From assembly GCA_900660155.1 (NCBI GenBank), contig CABFPE010000281.1:756480-794401 (forward strand): a stretch of DNA of 37,922 nt, read 5' to 3'. This document shows positions 11,262 through 23,170 of the stretch, in pieces; positions within the stretch are counted from its first letter, which is position 1; the number at the start of each line of letters is the position of its first letter. Source of the DNA: Hofstenia miamia (taxonomy: Eukaryota; Xenacoelomorpha; Acoela; Hofsteniidae). The notes beneath the pieces were generated by a model that was given only the letters and a program-made list of their open reading frames with translations, was not told the origin of the DNA and searched no databases. The position numbers were made by a program, and so were the translations under genes.

Positions 11262-11640
11262 CTAGTACAATTTAGAGCAGATGGTCTCATTGTGTTGGGG
11301 GTAGGGTGAATTTCGGGATTTAAGGGGGTGAATTATAAACTTGGAGGAAAGGGAAAGGTCTATTGGAGGTACTCTAAACCGAATATTATGAATCCATAGT
11401 AGCCTCTTCCGGGGGACATTGAAATTTATAAATTTTGGAAAAGCGGGTGAATGAGATTTTGACAAATAGTAAGAGGTGAATCGATCAAACAAGTCTGACA
11501 GAACACACCAGATTTAATGAAAAGTGGAGATGAACGTATCATTGAGCGAAAGGTTACCCCTATAATTAGCTGAAAACCAGTCCTGTATTGTTGTTGCATG
11601 TGTAATGAAAGAAAGCAGATAAGCAAGATGATGGTGCAAA
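11262..11640 (-). pseudogene. LINE reverse transcriptase C-terminal relic
   Basis: On the minus strand, overlapping frames give LDRFTSYYLSKSHSPAFPKF, then INFNVPRKRLLWIHNIRFRV and KFIIHPLKSRN. This resembles the segment downstream of the thumb in Jockey/I-type LINE proteins, where phrases such as INF.VP.R..R....F..P and ...SP(I/L)...N are common. Upstream (11626-11500) the frame is broken. The stretch is conspicuously G-rich on the plus strand. It is immediately followed by the mariner element. The relationship is moderate, and another retroelement class cannot be excluded. Confidence 0.5.
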
Positions 11641-11657
11641 ACTCATATTGAAATATA

Positions 11658-12934
11658 TGGTGTGTCTAATAAGTTCCCGGACTGATACTGTAACTTTTAT
11701 AGTTCAAAGGTTATTTAAACCATGTGTAAGTTATATATTATTGAGCAGTAATCACAACAAATTGCAACATCTAATATTGTGCATTTTTCATTTTGTGAGC
11801 ATTTCATTTTTCAATACACATTGTTGCAGCGTCATAAAATGCTATCTAAAGAAAATTTTCGCAGTTACATTTTCATCGAATTCAAACGAGGTCTCTCATA
11901 CAACAATATACCAGCAATTGCTTGAATTAGGTGTAGATAATCCGCCTTCACGTACAACGGTGTTTGAATGGTGGAAACGATTCAGCCAATGAAGAGTTTC
12001 TATGGATGATGATCAGCGATGTGGACGCCCCATTTCATCGGCTACAGCTAAAATGCTGCTTGAGAAAAACAGCTTCTTGAAGCTGATCCAGACCTGAGCC
12101 TCAGAATGATTTGCCTGGAGTTAGACTGTAACAAAGACAGCATAAGAAACAGCTTGACTACTTTTCTTGGTCGTCGCAAGGTCTGCTCCAGTTGGGTTCC
12201 TCACGATTTGACACAAGGAAACAAACAAGCTCGTATCGAATGTGCACAGGAAATGTTGAATCGCTATTTTAACAATTCATTTGAATATTGTTGCAAATTT
12301 GGTGAACAGAGGACGAGACCTGAGCGCTCTACCAAACGCCAAACACCAAAGCTCAGAACATGGTATGGCTTTCTCCAGGGCAACGTAAGCCTACCATTGT
12401 CAAACCACAGCTCACCAACCGTAAAGCTTTGCTCTTTGTGGCATTTACACTTGATAAAAATCTTTCTATTGATGGAGTTAATCCAGGAGTTACGGTGAAC
12501 TCTGAGTGCTATATTGAGTTTGTGCGATGTCGACCAAAAAAATTGTCTTCTTTATGGTGGCAGCATGACAATGCTCGATGCCATACAGCTGTGTCTACTG
12601 CCAATTTTTTCGAACATCGTAAAATAATACTTATAAGACAAGCACCATACAGCCCAGACCTAAATCTCTGTGATCGATGTGTTAAGAAAATTTTTAAAGA
12701 AGCATTTCGAAATCATCATTTTGCAAGTGGGGATGAGATGGTTCAACATTCGCTGCAGGCAATGCAGCAGGTGCCACTTGAACGCTATCAATCTGAATTT
12801 GAAAAACATTTTAGGTATTGTGAAAGTGTTATTGAGTCCCATGGTGATTATTGCTTGTAAATAAATGTTTTTTGTGGATTATTTTTGTTTTGAATGATAT
12901 ATACTAACAGTCCGGGAAATTATTAGAAACACCA
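11658..12934 (+). mobile_element. Mariner transposon, nearly full length, inactive
   Basis: The element is 1,277 bp, a normal mariner length, and is bounded by 27-bp terminal inverted repeats (11658-11684 and 12908-12934) that differ at two positions. It is flanked by a TA duplication (11656-11657 and 12935-12936). The transposase begins at about 11839 (MLSKENFRSYIFIEFKRGLS). It passes through frameshifts to LELGVDNPPSRTTVFEWWKR (helix-turn-helix), SSWVPHDLTQGNKQARIE (about 12190), PGQRKPTIVKPQLTNRKAL, HDNARCHTA (about 12565) and YSPDLNLCD (about 12650), and ends ESHGDYCL with a stop at 12858-12860. The HDN and LCD Asp residues are 34 residues apart, as in the DD34D signature. The first catalytic Asp, expected in GDETW, falls in a damaged stretch (GEQRTRP). 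With this and the multiple frameshifts the copy is dead but fairly young. Confidence 0.96.
11839..12860 (+). pseudogene. Mariner transposase pseudogene
   Basis: This is the coding body of the mariner. At least three frames are needed to read it: a stop interrupts the helix-turn-helix near 11918, another frame change follows SRTTVFEWWKRFSQ, and another falls in the GDET region near 12310-12360. From 12360 to 12860 the frame is open to the end and holds the second and third catalytic Asp residues. A one-base difference near 12660 gives CDRCVKK in place of the usual aromatic-rich motif after the third Asp. Confidence 0.92.
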
Positions 12935-12939
12935 TATTA

Positions 12940-13920
12940 AAAGATTTTTCTACTTAATAAAACCAAAATAATATAGAACTTATCACACAACTTTGATGTC
13001 AAACCTGATTGTGATCCTGTTTTGACTTGCACTTCACTTAAACATGATCTGACCTAATTAATCCTGATAAACCTGATTTAAAAGTGACTCAAAATTACTC
13101 TGTTCCCCACAACGTTATTATAATATCTCTTTACCATTGTAGTAAGCAAATGTTAGATTTCATATTGTCAAATATATTCCAAAAATTGATGCATGAGTAA
13201 TAATTTTGGGACATGACATCAGTCCAATTAACTCAAACTAGGAATGGAAAGTTACAATTTCAAAAGAATGCATGACCAGTTTGACTAATTAAAGGACCAA
13301 AATTTTAGACTAAAAAACATTTTAAATAAATTTTTCAGGCCTTCTGTGTTTAAAGACCTGAAGATAAAATTGTAGCAATCAAAATGTAGTTAATATAGTG
13401 TACTAGTTAACATGATATGTTTTGTTCATAAAACAATAGGTGAATATTTGTCTCTCATAATAATGCATTACAATGGTCAAAAGAAGAGAAATCTTTTGAA
13501 GGTCGTGAAACAAAGGAGACGGAGAGTGGAAAACAAAAATCCATTTCTACTAATTAAAAAATGTATATCTGATAAGGACATGAATTGTTACATTAAAAAC
13601 AACCATAGCGTAGTAATTGTTCAAATTATTGCATGGAAACAATTGCCATTATAGTGGGACGGATAAGGAGAGTGGCATTTCGAGCTATAAAATTCCATCT
13701 TTAGGTTATGAAAATATATGCGAACTGCATCATCAATTAGAAATTTTTAATTATGCTTAAAACTTGTATTGCAAAATATTTTATGCTTGCAGTTAGTGAT
13801 GAAAAGGTTGTTAAGCTTAATTTTAAATGAAATAATGATTAAATAAATAGCATAAAAATCTGAATTGAATTTCGAACTTTAGTAATAATATTGTGTTAAT
13901 ATATTAAAAATGTCACTCTG

Positions 13921-13956
<36 letters not shown>

Positions 13957-14600
13957 GGATGCTAAACAATTTATTATTGTTTGAATTTTTTTAGAAAAGT
14001 ATTGAATATCAATGCAGGCATATACATATTAAAAATAACGAGGAAATCACCCACATGCGAAACATGAGAAGATTTTGTGCCACTCGTGATGAAATTAGAA
14101 ATTTCCAAATAGGAAATTAAACACTTCTCAATTTCAATTAAGCATTTTTAGAAAACAGCAGCTAAAAATTGATTTAAAAAAACTCATTACTAAATTTCTG
14201 AATTAACTTTAATATTAAAAATGACAAAGAGTGAAGAGTATAACAAACAAACGTTATTTAATCAAAAAAATTTAACTTTGAAGTTTGAATTAACACTTCG
14301 TATCAAATAAGAAAGACGCAAACGTCTAGAGACCTTGAGAGAAATAGCTATTTATAGAATTATCTATTTTATTTTAAAAAATCGTTGAATAAAATAAAAA
14401 AATATATAAAAACAATGCTGGCAAGCTTACCAAAGCCAGCAAACTCAGGAATTTAACCAAGAGTTTATTACGTTCAGAACGTTTACTCTCTTAAAATAAA
14501 ATGAAAAACGAAATAAATTAAGTAATAAAACAAATTCTCGTTAACGGAAATAATTATAATAACAAATTCGTTTTAAGAAACAAGAAGTGATAGTGGGGAA
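12940..14600. other. AT-rich stretch, only a microsatellite seen
   Basis: No exon or transposon end was recognised apart from the AT run at 13923-13954. The open frame at 13412-13654 (+) is Lys-rich, has no family resemblance and no splice support. Confidence 0.45.
13923..13954. repeat. (AT)n microsatellite
   Basis: Uninterrupted run of sixteen AT units. Confidence 0.97.
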
Positions 14601-14623
14601 TAGAAAAAATAAAAAGGGAATAA

Positions 14624-14653
14624 CCAATGAGGCAAATTTAGACTTAGACCAAT
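14624..14653 (+). promoter_or_regulatory. Two CCAAT boxes upstream of globin exon 1a
   Basis: CCAAT occurs at 14624-14628 (in aaccaatgag, a good NF-Y type context) and at 14649-14653 (in gaccaattgg). They lie 66 and 41 bases before the start codon. The other globin first exon has a matching pair. A role as proximal promoter elements is inferred; the start of transcription is unknown. Confidence 0.4.
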
Positions 14654-14689
14654 TGGAAACGCGGTAAATTGCGAGCAACCAGACTGAGA

Positions 14690-14853
14690 ATGGGTTGTGA
14701 AAACAGTGTGTTAGTTGTGCGACATGTCACGCTGGTGACTCTGGATGGAAGCATAGACGCTGTGCTCTCAGAACAGCAGAAAGAAATCGTCGCTATGACG
14801 TGGGAATTAATGCAGTCTGGAATCAATGGAATAGGCTTCGATTTTCTTGTTTC
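14690..14853 (+). CDS. Globin first exon 1a (acylated globin-X-like N-terminus)
   Basis: This exon encodes MGCENSVLVVRHVTL, a short linker, then SEQQKEIVAMTWELMQSGIN and GIGFDFLVS, ending at TC|GTAAGT. It covers a globin's N-terminal extension, the A helix with its conserved Trp (A12) and the B helix to B12. The intron falls between the second and third base of the B12 codon, the ancient B12.2 site of animal globins. Gly2-Cys3 with Ser6 fits the N-myristoylation/palmitoylation pattern known for globin X and other membrane-attached animal globins. Such proteins are thought to act at membranes in redox protection or signalling rather than in oxygen transport. The start has A at -3 and G at +4. 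The exon has the same 164-nt length as exon 1b and about 62% identical residues. Residue B10 is Leu. No second exon of its own was found before exon 1b. It could be an alternative first exon, or what is left of a duplicated gene. Confidence 0.88.
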
Positions 14854-15112
14854 GTAAGTTTATTAATATATCAGATGAATTTCGAGAAATAGCACATTGC
14901 ATTTATAAATAAAAGAACTCAAAAAATATCCAATTTTGGCATCAGTTCCGACATAGAATGAGTATTTAAAATGATTTCTAATGCAAATTAAAAATATATG
15001 AGGAACTCAACAAAAACAGAGAAATTTAAATGCAGTTCTTAGAAATTCACAGAAATCTACAATTGATATTTCGGCATCAATTACGTAGTGTGTTGAGTTG
15101 GTTCATTACAAT

Positions 15113-15420
15113 ATGAAATATAGGCGCGGCTTTAGCGGGGAGCCCCCAGGGCCAGTGCCCCTCCCTCCCCTTATTAGGAATTTTTAGTTTTTTGTAAAAG
15201 TGTCTTCCTCAAATATTTGTTGTTGATGTTTGCATGTTTCATCCGACAATTTAAGGTGAGCAATGTATTAATTTGGACATTTAGAGGTTAAATTTTACAA
15301 TGAAGTTTTCTCTTGGAGTTATTTTTGTTTAAATTTCCATTTTAGTTTAAGTTTTCTTGAAACAAAATTGGATGGTGCCCCCTCTGTTTTAAAAATCTTA
15401 AAGCAGCGCCTGATGAAATA
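15113..15420. mobile_element. hAT-type MITE with 8-bp target duplication
   Basis: The element (15121-15412, 292 bp) starts taggcgcggcttta and ends taaagcagcgcctg, an imperfect 14-bp inverted repeat. It is flanked by a perfect 8-bp duplication, atgaaata (15113-15120 and 15413-15420). The 8-bp duplication and YAGGCGC tips fit the hAT superfamily. There is no coding capacity, and the interior is a GC-rich patch in an AT-rich setting. It lies 260 bp downstream of globin exon 1a, within intron territory. Confidence 0.9.
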
Positions 15421-18400
15421 TAATATTGTAAATAAGTCAATCGATTCTGTTGGAAATATCGTGCTAAAAATCATCAAAACCTGCCAAACAGTGATACAAT
15501 TATAGGGTCAGGCTTCCTGTGTTATAACTTGTTTAGTCAAGAAAAATTTCTAAATTATTGAAATAATCCCAAAAGATTTACTTTCTGCTAAAGTTAGTAA
15601 AAATATCTAATTAGAAATAAATAGTTCTCCGGAATACCGAATAGATAATTAAGTCTAGAAAGTGCAATATGTTATGGTTAGTTGCGAATAAACAATCACT
15701 AGGGTGTATAACTTTAAGGATAATGCGCCATTCACCAGTGGCAGTAGATATCCATCACATAAAAATTAAGAGTGCGATGTAAAATCGTCAGATGATGGTG
15801 TACTCAACCTTCGAAGTCAAACTGCAGTCGAATTGGTTTTTGAATATGAATGCAGAAGCCAAACTGTTAGACTGGGAAAGGGTGTAAAAATAGACATCGT
15901 TAACTGAACGATTTTAGATAAAGTGCAAAATTAACGAGGCTTTTAAAAAATAAAATGTGATAATTTGGATAAGTAATTGAAACTATGAGTAGCATAAATT
16001 GCTTCATAGATTATATTTGTTTCTGGTAATATAATTAGTAAATTGCTTATGTCACATGTAGTCTAGCATTCTAAAAATGGGCGGGTTAAGAATTTTTCAT
16101 TTTACAAAAAACAAAGCCAGCAACGTCATATATATATTCTAATAAAGCGATTTACAACTAATAAAGGAATTAATAAGTGTAAACAGCTTAATCACTAGGG
16201 TAAATAATGTAAGCCAGTACTTATTCTTATAAACTCTTAGGTAGGTATGCAAGCAGTAAGATTAATAAAAGGGTGCAAAGCAGAAAGTATAAGACAAAAC
16301 ATAAAATAGATGACGAAAAGACAACAAAAATAACAGGACACAGAGCCAACCGAATGAACCGAAATCGAGATGAAACAATATCATGCATGCTACTAGTAAA
16401 TTGCACAATTACAGTTTTGCATCTCCATATTTTACTACACGTAGTTTTTTTAAGAGCAATTGCACATTGGTTTGCGCTTCACATCTTTATGTATCTTTGC
16501 TTTATGCGGGCTAAAGTCAGGAGGCAAATTTTAGAAAAAATGAAAAAATTTGATTTATCAAATTTAATGTACACTATACATATATATATTAAGCCCAAAA
16601 TTTTAATGATTGATGTCACACCAGCCAAAAGTCTTCAGATTTCGAGGCTTACAGTTGTTTTTAGAAGTTATTGATTTTTCACTAATTGTGTAGCCTTGGT
16701 TGCTTAGATGTAGTTGATTACAAAAAAACTAGGTGCAATCTAAACTCAATACGCTGAACGGCTTTACAAAATTCAAGAATGAAAAGTTTTTGAAAATTAT
16801 TACTTTATTTTTAGCACCAGTCGATAAAAGATTTTACAGATACAAAAATATAATGTTGACGAAAAAATAATATTGTATTGGTTTGATGGCCGGAAATTCT
16901 ACTTTCGTTGTTGTCCCTGAAACTAAAAGGCAACAAACTTGTAAAGAAAATTTTTTAGAAAAAGGAGAGAATGACTTTGGAAAAACGATGTGACATAGGC
17001 TTGGATAGAAATCGGCTAGACCAATAATTGTTAAAGAAGGCATATTAAAATGGATTTCGTGTCTCACTATTAGTTGCATAATTGATATAAAAATGAATTA
17101 TAACAACTAAATAAGTTACTTTACAAGAAACTCAACAAACATAAATAATTAATTAGCAACTAAAAACGTTGCAATCAATAAATTTTTCTCAGTTATTTTG
17201 ACAATAGGTGACAAATGTTTCAGAAAACAACATGTAATTCAACAATGGACTTTGATGAAGACGTTCTCAAATTACAAAACCTCGAAGGTTAACATACATT
17301 GTCTAAAATAATTTAAATACTGAAACGAAATAATTGATAATTTGATAAAATTGTAATGTTAATGAACAGGGAAGTGAATATATATTTCCATGAGTGAGAA
17401 ACTCGCAAAGTTATACATTATTATCTTTAAAAATTGCAAAAGCATTAAGCGAAATTTAATAATAAACCATTAAAAATTCCACCAAACATCAATGAAATTT
17501 CGTCGTTCAACCACAACCCTTTGCTATAATCAATTGACACAATATTTAAAAGATGGAAAAGTAAAATAAATTCGCTGTGCGCATATTGTGTCCATTGAAT
17601 AACGACTTCTGAGAAAATGGCAAAACTAGTTTTTATGTTCTCAGATTTTAATTGTACCCAATTTGTGAACAGGAAGAAGCAAAAACGGCTACATTCAAAA
17701 TTAGTTATTATTGAAGTATTACATGTACATTATTATCCAATTCGTTTTCATCTGTAAAAATTACATGGCATGTACACAGACGAGCAGCAGAGCATAAGGC
17801 AATCCAGTATGGTGAAATTATTATTATAAAACTATTGGAATAATTCAATAAAATAACGATGCATTAATCGTATTAGAAAAACGGAAATTTAGCATGAAAT
17901 ATTTAATGACTTCGTGTAGATTTTATTATTGAATTTTACACTTAAAAATTCTGTAATCAGAATTTGCTAATTAAAAAGCCTATGACAAAAATTTTCCATT
18001 GTAAAGTTTTGAAGGTGTCTGATATTACCCTGAATCTGAAAACATAAAAAACTTTACTTTTTTGTATGAAATCAGGAAAATGTAATTCCCGGGAATAAAA
18101 ATATCCATCTATAACTTGCTGCGATATTTTGCAAAGTCAAGAACAACCCGAAATAATGTATACATTAAATAGTGCTAAACGATCAGTAATTAGAAAGTTG
18201 TATAAAATAAACTTCATTGCGTCAAAATTTGAATATTTGAAAAATTCACGGTTATAATTGCGCATAAAAACTCAAAATATAATCTCTTCGTCATTGTATA
18301 CATGCAATGTTAAGGCCACATCCGCCGACAACTGAAAAGCAGTTTCTGATTGACAGCTGAAACTATTTCTAGCGGTTGTTTCAAAGCACTTAATTTTACA

Positions 18401-19020
18401 TATTTTCAAATTAAATTTTAAAGAAACATGCCAAAAGTGAAAATAAGGAATACGAAAGTATAGATTTCTAAAAACACTAAAATGATGTCAAAAGTTGATA
18501 TTCGATAAGCTTTACTTAAAAGGAATATTAATATAATGACGGGGCATGCACTAATTTTGAATTATTTTAAATATTCTAAATTATTTTATTAACTAATTTT
18601 ATAAAAAGCTTTAGAACAATTTCAAATTAAAGTTACTAGACCGCATCACATCGGATAGACAAAACTTTCGAAATAAACATTTTTAATCTTTATAACACTT
18701 ACAAAAAAGCAAAATCATGTGAAAGTGAAAAGGCCGTACTCCATAAAGTCGAAATTTCAATTACCAGGAGGCGACATAAATGCAAAATACCATCCACCCG
18801 CCCTGCTCATGAACAAAGGACGCCTTTATTAAAACGGTATTTATAAATTGAAAGCTTTTCATTATTGCCAAGAAATAGAACTATAATCAAAAGATGAAAT
18901 TCGATACGTTAATATTTTGCGCAGAAACGGTTTAATTCATTATATTATCAAATTTGCTATTAATAGTGCTAGAAGGTTTCCAAAAATTAGTTCGAATCGG
19001 ACAGTTGTCTTTATACCTTA
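15421..19020. other. Intronic or intergenic AT-rich stretch
   Basis: I looked on the plus strand for a second globin exon (an E7 His-Gly or an F8 LGKRH-like motif) and found none. The longest open frame (16273-16674, +) has no family resemblance or splice support. No RNA gene recognised. Confidence 0.5.
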
Positions 19021-19025
19021 AAACA

Positions 19026-19231
19026 CGGTTTCGTTCGGTATCGGTTTTTTAGCTATCTTGTATCGGCATTATTAAAACGTTATTCTAGAGAAAAATACCT
19101 TTAAAATATATTTTCATAACACTAAATTGAGTTGCTAATCAAGTTGCTTGCTCCAAGAAGACTGAATCGTTTCTTGGAAATAACATCATAACTGACTTAC
19201 TCTGCTAAAAATCGGTTCGGTTTCGGTTTTT
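19026..19231 (+). repeat. Dispersed repeat, copy 1 (CGGTTTTTTAGC ends)
   Basis: The unit opens cggtatcggttttttagc and closes gctaaaaatcggttcgg, giving short inverted ends. The interior (aattgagttgctaatcaag, then ccaagaagactgaatcgt and cttggaaataacat) is recognisably shared, in reverse orientation, with 30435-30735. It is probably a non-autonomous DNA transposon fragment. Confidence 0.65.
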
Positions 19232-20097
19232 ATTAATTGTTTACATATACAGACATGACATATTAAAAGCATTTCAGTAGTGATTCGTACAAGAGCTTTA
19301 CTAATGACTGTGTGGCCATTATAAGTTACACTTTGTTTACAAAAAATGATTCTCAAACCTTTTAACATCTCCGAATTTCACATGTACAACAATCAATCTT
19401 GTAATTTTCACATTAAATGTAATTGTTCATGGATCTCTTAGAAACGTTTAGACAACTGAAGTCATTCAATGTTAACAAGACGTAGGACTGCAAAAGCGCA
19501 ATGACTATACGATTGAATTGATACCAATTTTACTTCTGCTGACACCAATAAGACATAAGCTCACACAGAGGACAACCCTGCAGATTCATTATTATCCATT
19601 AAGTTTTGTGACATTCCAGATTCTAAAAGCCAAATTCAGCAATCAAAATATCCATAATCATGTCAGTAAACAACAATAATCATTTGAGCTGAAGAATTCA
19701 GGTACTGTTTAGATATATGACAGGAAATAAGGAGAATAGTACCAAACACCCTTATATGACAGAACCTTTATCAGCTCCTATGTGCGCACAATTTAGCAAT
19801 AATAATCAACATAGACTTTAAGAAACTCAAGTGCATCGAGCTGAATCATGACTAAAGGAAAAATAGGGAGCGGAGCAGTATAACACTAACACATCCATGT
19901 TCAAATAAACGCAATTATACTTTTTATTTGTCAAAACCGAGTTTTTATTTACGATTACAATTGATCAACTGAAAACATTTACAAAATGGTGGTATTTATA
20001 CCAAATCAAATTTATAGAGCGAAGCACTTGCAGTAATACATTTTGGGTCAATTGAACAGAAAAATAAAATTGCAATGCACTAATAGTCCTAAACAGT

Positions 20098-20980
20098 TTA
20101 TGTTGGTAAGATCAGCGGTGGTAAGGTATTGGAATACATCCTGGAAGAAGCATTGGCTAAGTTGAGATGAGAGGCGATCCAAAAAACAATGAGTTCCTTT
20201 GTAAAAACGAGAAGTGTAGTCAGGATGCTTTCGAGAGAAGTGCCTCCTTTCAATTTACCAGAATTTAGGGCCCGTCCGTCCGTCATGTACAGAGAAGGTT
20301 GTACGATACTGATGGAATTGGCTTGATAAAAAGCGTTAAAAACGAGTATTCTTCTACCATCCAGAGGAGATCGTTTGACTTAGGGACAAAGAAAGCACGC
20401 ACTTGAAACGGCGAACGTCTATCTGCTAACTGAATGATGCGAGCTTGCAGTAAGGCTTGAATGATGGTATATGCATGTTGAGCATGAAGAAGAGTTTTCG
20501 CCGGAATGGGTTTTTTATGAACTGTAGGACCGAATCGTGAATTGAGACTGAGACTCGGAAGCACCTCATAATGCGGTCTGGAACTTGAAATTCTGCTTGA
20601 AACTGCGGCCAGTTAACATCTGCCGAGTGGAACGAATATTGCGGATTCTGCTGCAGTGGTTCCTCTACAATTACTCATTGAGAGTCGCCCAAGAATTCGG
20701 GAGCGTCTTGTTCTTGAGGCATCTGCAAAAATTCAGCTAATTGAGAGTTTGAGAGCGTGAAAGATGATAGGATTTCGTCGTCTTGCTGGCCGGCTGCTTG
20801 ATCCGCAATTTTTCTAGTGGGAAGGATCTCACGTTCATTAAAGTTCTAGGCAAAATTTCTTTGGGCGAAAAATATCTAGAGTACAATACAATATGTTCAG
20901 GAGATATCAACAGCAATAAATAGGAAACGTTTTTGAATTTAATGAATGATTTCCTATGGAAATTCTTAATCATGCGAAAT
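20098..20980 (-). pseudogene. LTR- or DIRS-like retrotransposon pol relic
   Basis: On the minus strand, the frame 20564-20283 gives KPIPAKTLLHAQHAYTIIQA, then ARIIQLADRRSPFQVRAFFV, PKSND and LLWMVEEYSFLTLF. This is the start of a Ty3/gypsy-type reverse transcriptase (pattern G.I....SPF....VPK.DG..RMV.DY..LN). The frame 20286-20098 gives IVFWIASHLNLANASSR, which matches the end of an RNase H domain (W.PS..N.ADA.SR). Only a few dozen residues separate what should be about 250, so there is an internal deletion. Upstream frames (20973-20640) are broken and less clear. No long terminal repeats were found. The SHLNLANASSR ending occurs in both gypsy- and DIRS-type elements, so the class is open. 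Confidence 0.65.
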
Positions 20981-22240
20981 GTTAAATTTATATTTTCCTT
21001 TAGATAATTTCACTGAAAGCTGTTTGCGACAATATCAGTAGAAGTGTTATATAATGACTTATATATTTCAGAGTTGCAACCGGGTCACAAAATGTAAGCT
21101 ATGTGACTCGGATAGAATTGACACGGTGAGACCATGTAAAATTACAAAACATGTTACCCACTGAAAACGCTTGACCCGGATTTAAAAGCATGCTGCTTGG
21201 AGAAGGCATCGTTAACAGCATACGTCAGTAGACATTGATGTGAAGCAATACATAACACTAGTATCCAATTATATTCGAATAATTTATCTCATTATAAAAA
21301 CGCAAATTTCTAAACAAGGTTCCAACATCTCTTATGGTTTAGGAAATAAAAAAAGCAATCGTAATATTTTTTTATAAAGCAAAAATGCTAGCAAAGTCAA
21401 AATTGTTTGAGAACTAAAATGTCAGTTTGTGAACGATTCTTCTTTTTGCACACATTAATTTATAAATATAACCCCATTGGCAATCCATTTCGATTTAATC
21501 CAAAGAACAAAAACGCCATATTAACCTAATATTACCCAATTACAGAAACAAACAAAAATCAACACAAAAACCTTCTGAAAACACACATTACATTTGTGTA
21601 ATTTAGTGTCAAACAATGAACCTGACTTCATTGAGATGAGCACTTTTGTGTACATTTACTTTTTTTTACTTCTTTATTAAACTCTGTCCCGGTTAATAAG
21701 TAAATCGGTTTTTTAGGAAAATGAGGTAGTATGATATAAACATGAGTACAATTTCAAGTTTTGATTTTCATTTTTTATAATATGCACATATGCACAAGAT
21801 CCTAAACTATCTAATTCGAGCCAAAACCATGGTATTTACGCTATAATAAATTTAATGTGACTCGGTGATCCAGAAGACACGGAAGTCTTAATGGAAAATT
21901 TGACCGGCTCACCCGTCAAGAAATCCTTCACTCGGCGAACCGGTGAGAAGACACGAAAACACAGTTGCAATTCTAATATACTTGGTGTGACAAGAAAGTT
22001 TTGAGAATTTCTACATTAATTTCAGATAATAATATATTTAGCCAAAACAAATATGTAATTTTATCAACTAATCTCTGCATGCCTATTACGCTTTGGCAAT
22101 AATTACGAAATCATTTCTATCTACATTAGAAAGTGTTCTTGTTTTAGAGTGCGGAATCACTGGAAATATACATTTATCATTTTTGCGGCCTTTCAGAACT
22201 GGCACTGTTGTTTTGGTAAAATTAATCTGACAGTTTCCTT
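20981..22240. other. AT-rich stretch without recognisable features
   Basis: No exon, RNA gene or transposon end recognised on either strand. Confidence 0.45.
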
Positions 22241-22242
22241 AG

Positions 22243-22549
22243 GTGCGTTCAGACGAGAACCTTTTGATGTATATCATTTGATATACGTTAAAAAGATACT
22301 CGTCTGAACGCACTTTAATCAAAAAAGCATACATCAAAAAGATGTTCGTCTAAACGCAAGTCGTTCAAATTGATGCACAAACAGCTTGCATCTTTTTAAC
22401 GTAGTTCAAAAGATTCTCGTCTGAACGCACTTTAATAGAAAAAACATACATCAAAAAGATGTTCGTCTAAACGCACGTCTTTCAAATTGATGCACAAACA
22501 GCTTGAATCTTTTTAACGTAGTTCGAAAGATTCTCGTCTGAACGCACAT
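22243..22549 (+). repeat. 117-bp tandem repeat with inverted terminal motif
   Basis: Two contiguous 117-bp units (22301-22417 and 22418-22534) are almost identical, and a third begins at 22535. Each unit contains the motif aaagatNNTCGTCTGAACGC twice, the second copy with a C-to-A-like change (gtctaaacgc), 46 and 71 bp apart in alternation. The array opens with gtgcgttcagacgag (22243-22257) and closes with its reverse complement near 22534-22548, so the whole has transposon-like inverted ends. No coding capacity. A related degenerate copy lies at 23095-23170. Confidence 0.88.
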
Positions 22550-23094
22550 TATTCATTTGAATGATCAGTAATTTCCGACTTTGTTTTGGGGACAGATTGT
22601 CTCAAGTAGCCGCGAGTCTTAAAATACGAGGACTTTGAAGTTCAACAATTTTAACTTCAAAATGAACCCTGACAATATTGAATTCTAAATGTTCCAATTT
22701 TTTAACTAAAAGCAGTTATTCTTTTCAATGAAGCAATATTGGCTTTTCACAAGTTATGCTAATGAATTGTCAAGTATATTTTACATGCGTGTATAACCAA
22801 TTGAAATCACTTATGAAGTAGAATTCCTGCATGTATTGAAATTTATTTATATTGTTCAATTGTATAATTACAAGGAAACATTGAACAAGTAATTTCGTTT
22901 GTTTGAACAATCAACAATCAACAACTACTTGGTTCTTGCAATATTACATAACAATATCTATAGAGTTAAACATCCAATCAAATTCGTTTTTGATATTAAT
23001 GTTTTGAATTGCTAACTGAGGTGTTTATTTTAATCTTACCAGTGATAGAAGAACACAATTGCTATTAAACTTAATTGATGAATGCACAAGTGGC

Positions 23095-23170
23095 CGTGCA
23101 TCAAAAAGATGCTCGTATGATCGCACTTTCATAAAAAATGCGTATCAAAAGATGCTAGTCTGAACGCAAC
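23095..23170 (+). repeat. Isolated degenerate copy of the 117-bp repeat family
   Basis: It contains catcaaaaagatgctcgtat followed 43 bp later by aaaagatgctagtctgaacg. These are the same two motifs, at nearly the same spacing (46 bp), as in the tandem array 550 bp upstream. Confidence 0.8.

Noticed and set aside
16273..16674. 133-residue plus-strand open frame
   Set aside because: Longest frame in its area, but there is no family resemblance, no splice context and low-complexity codon use; likely chance.
17750..17850. LHGM-containing frame considered as a second globin exon for exon 1a
   Set aside because: Nothing beyond the His-Gly pair matches a globin E helix, and no F8 His region or splice sites follow.
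18985..19005. tRNA B-box-like agttcgaatcgg
   Set aside because: No matching A box, acceptor stem or anticodon arm could be folded around it.
22243..22549. Regularly spaced repeats that could suggest a CRISPR array
   Set aside because: The units are contiguous 117-bp tandem copies without unique spacers, in a eukaryotic genome.
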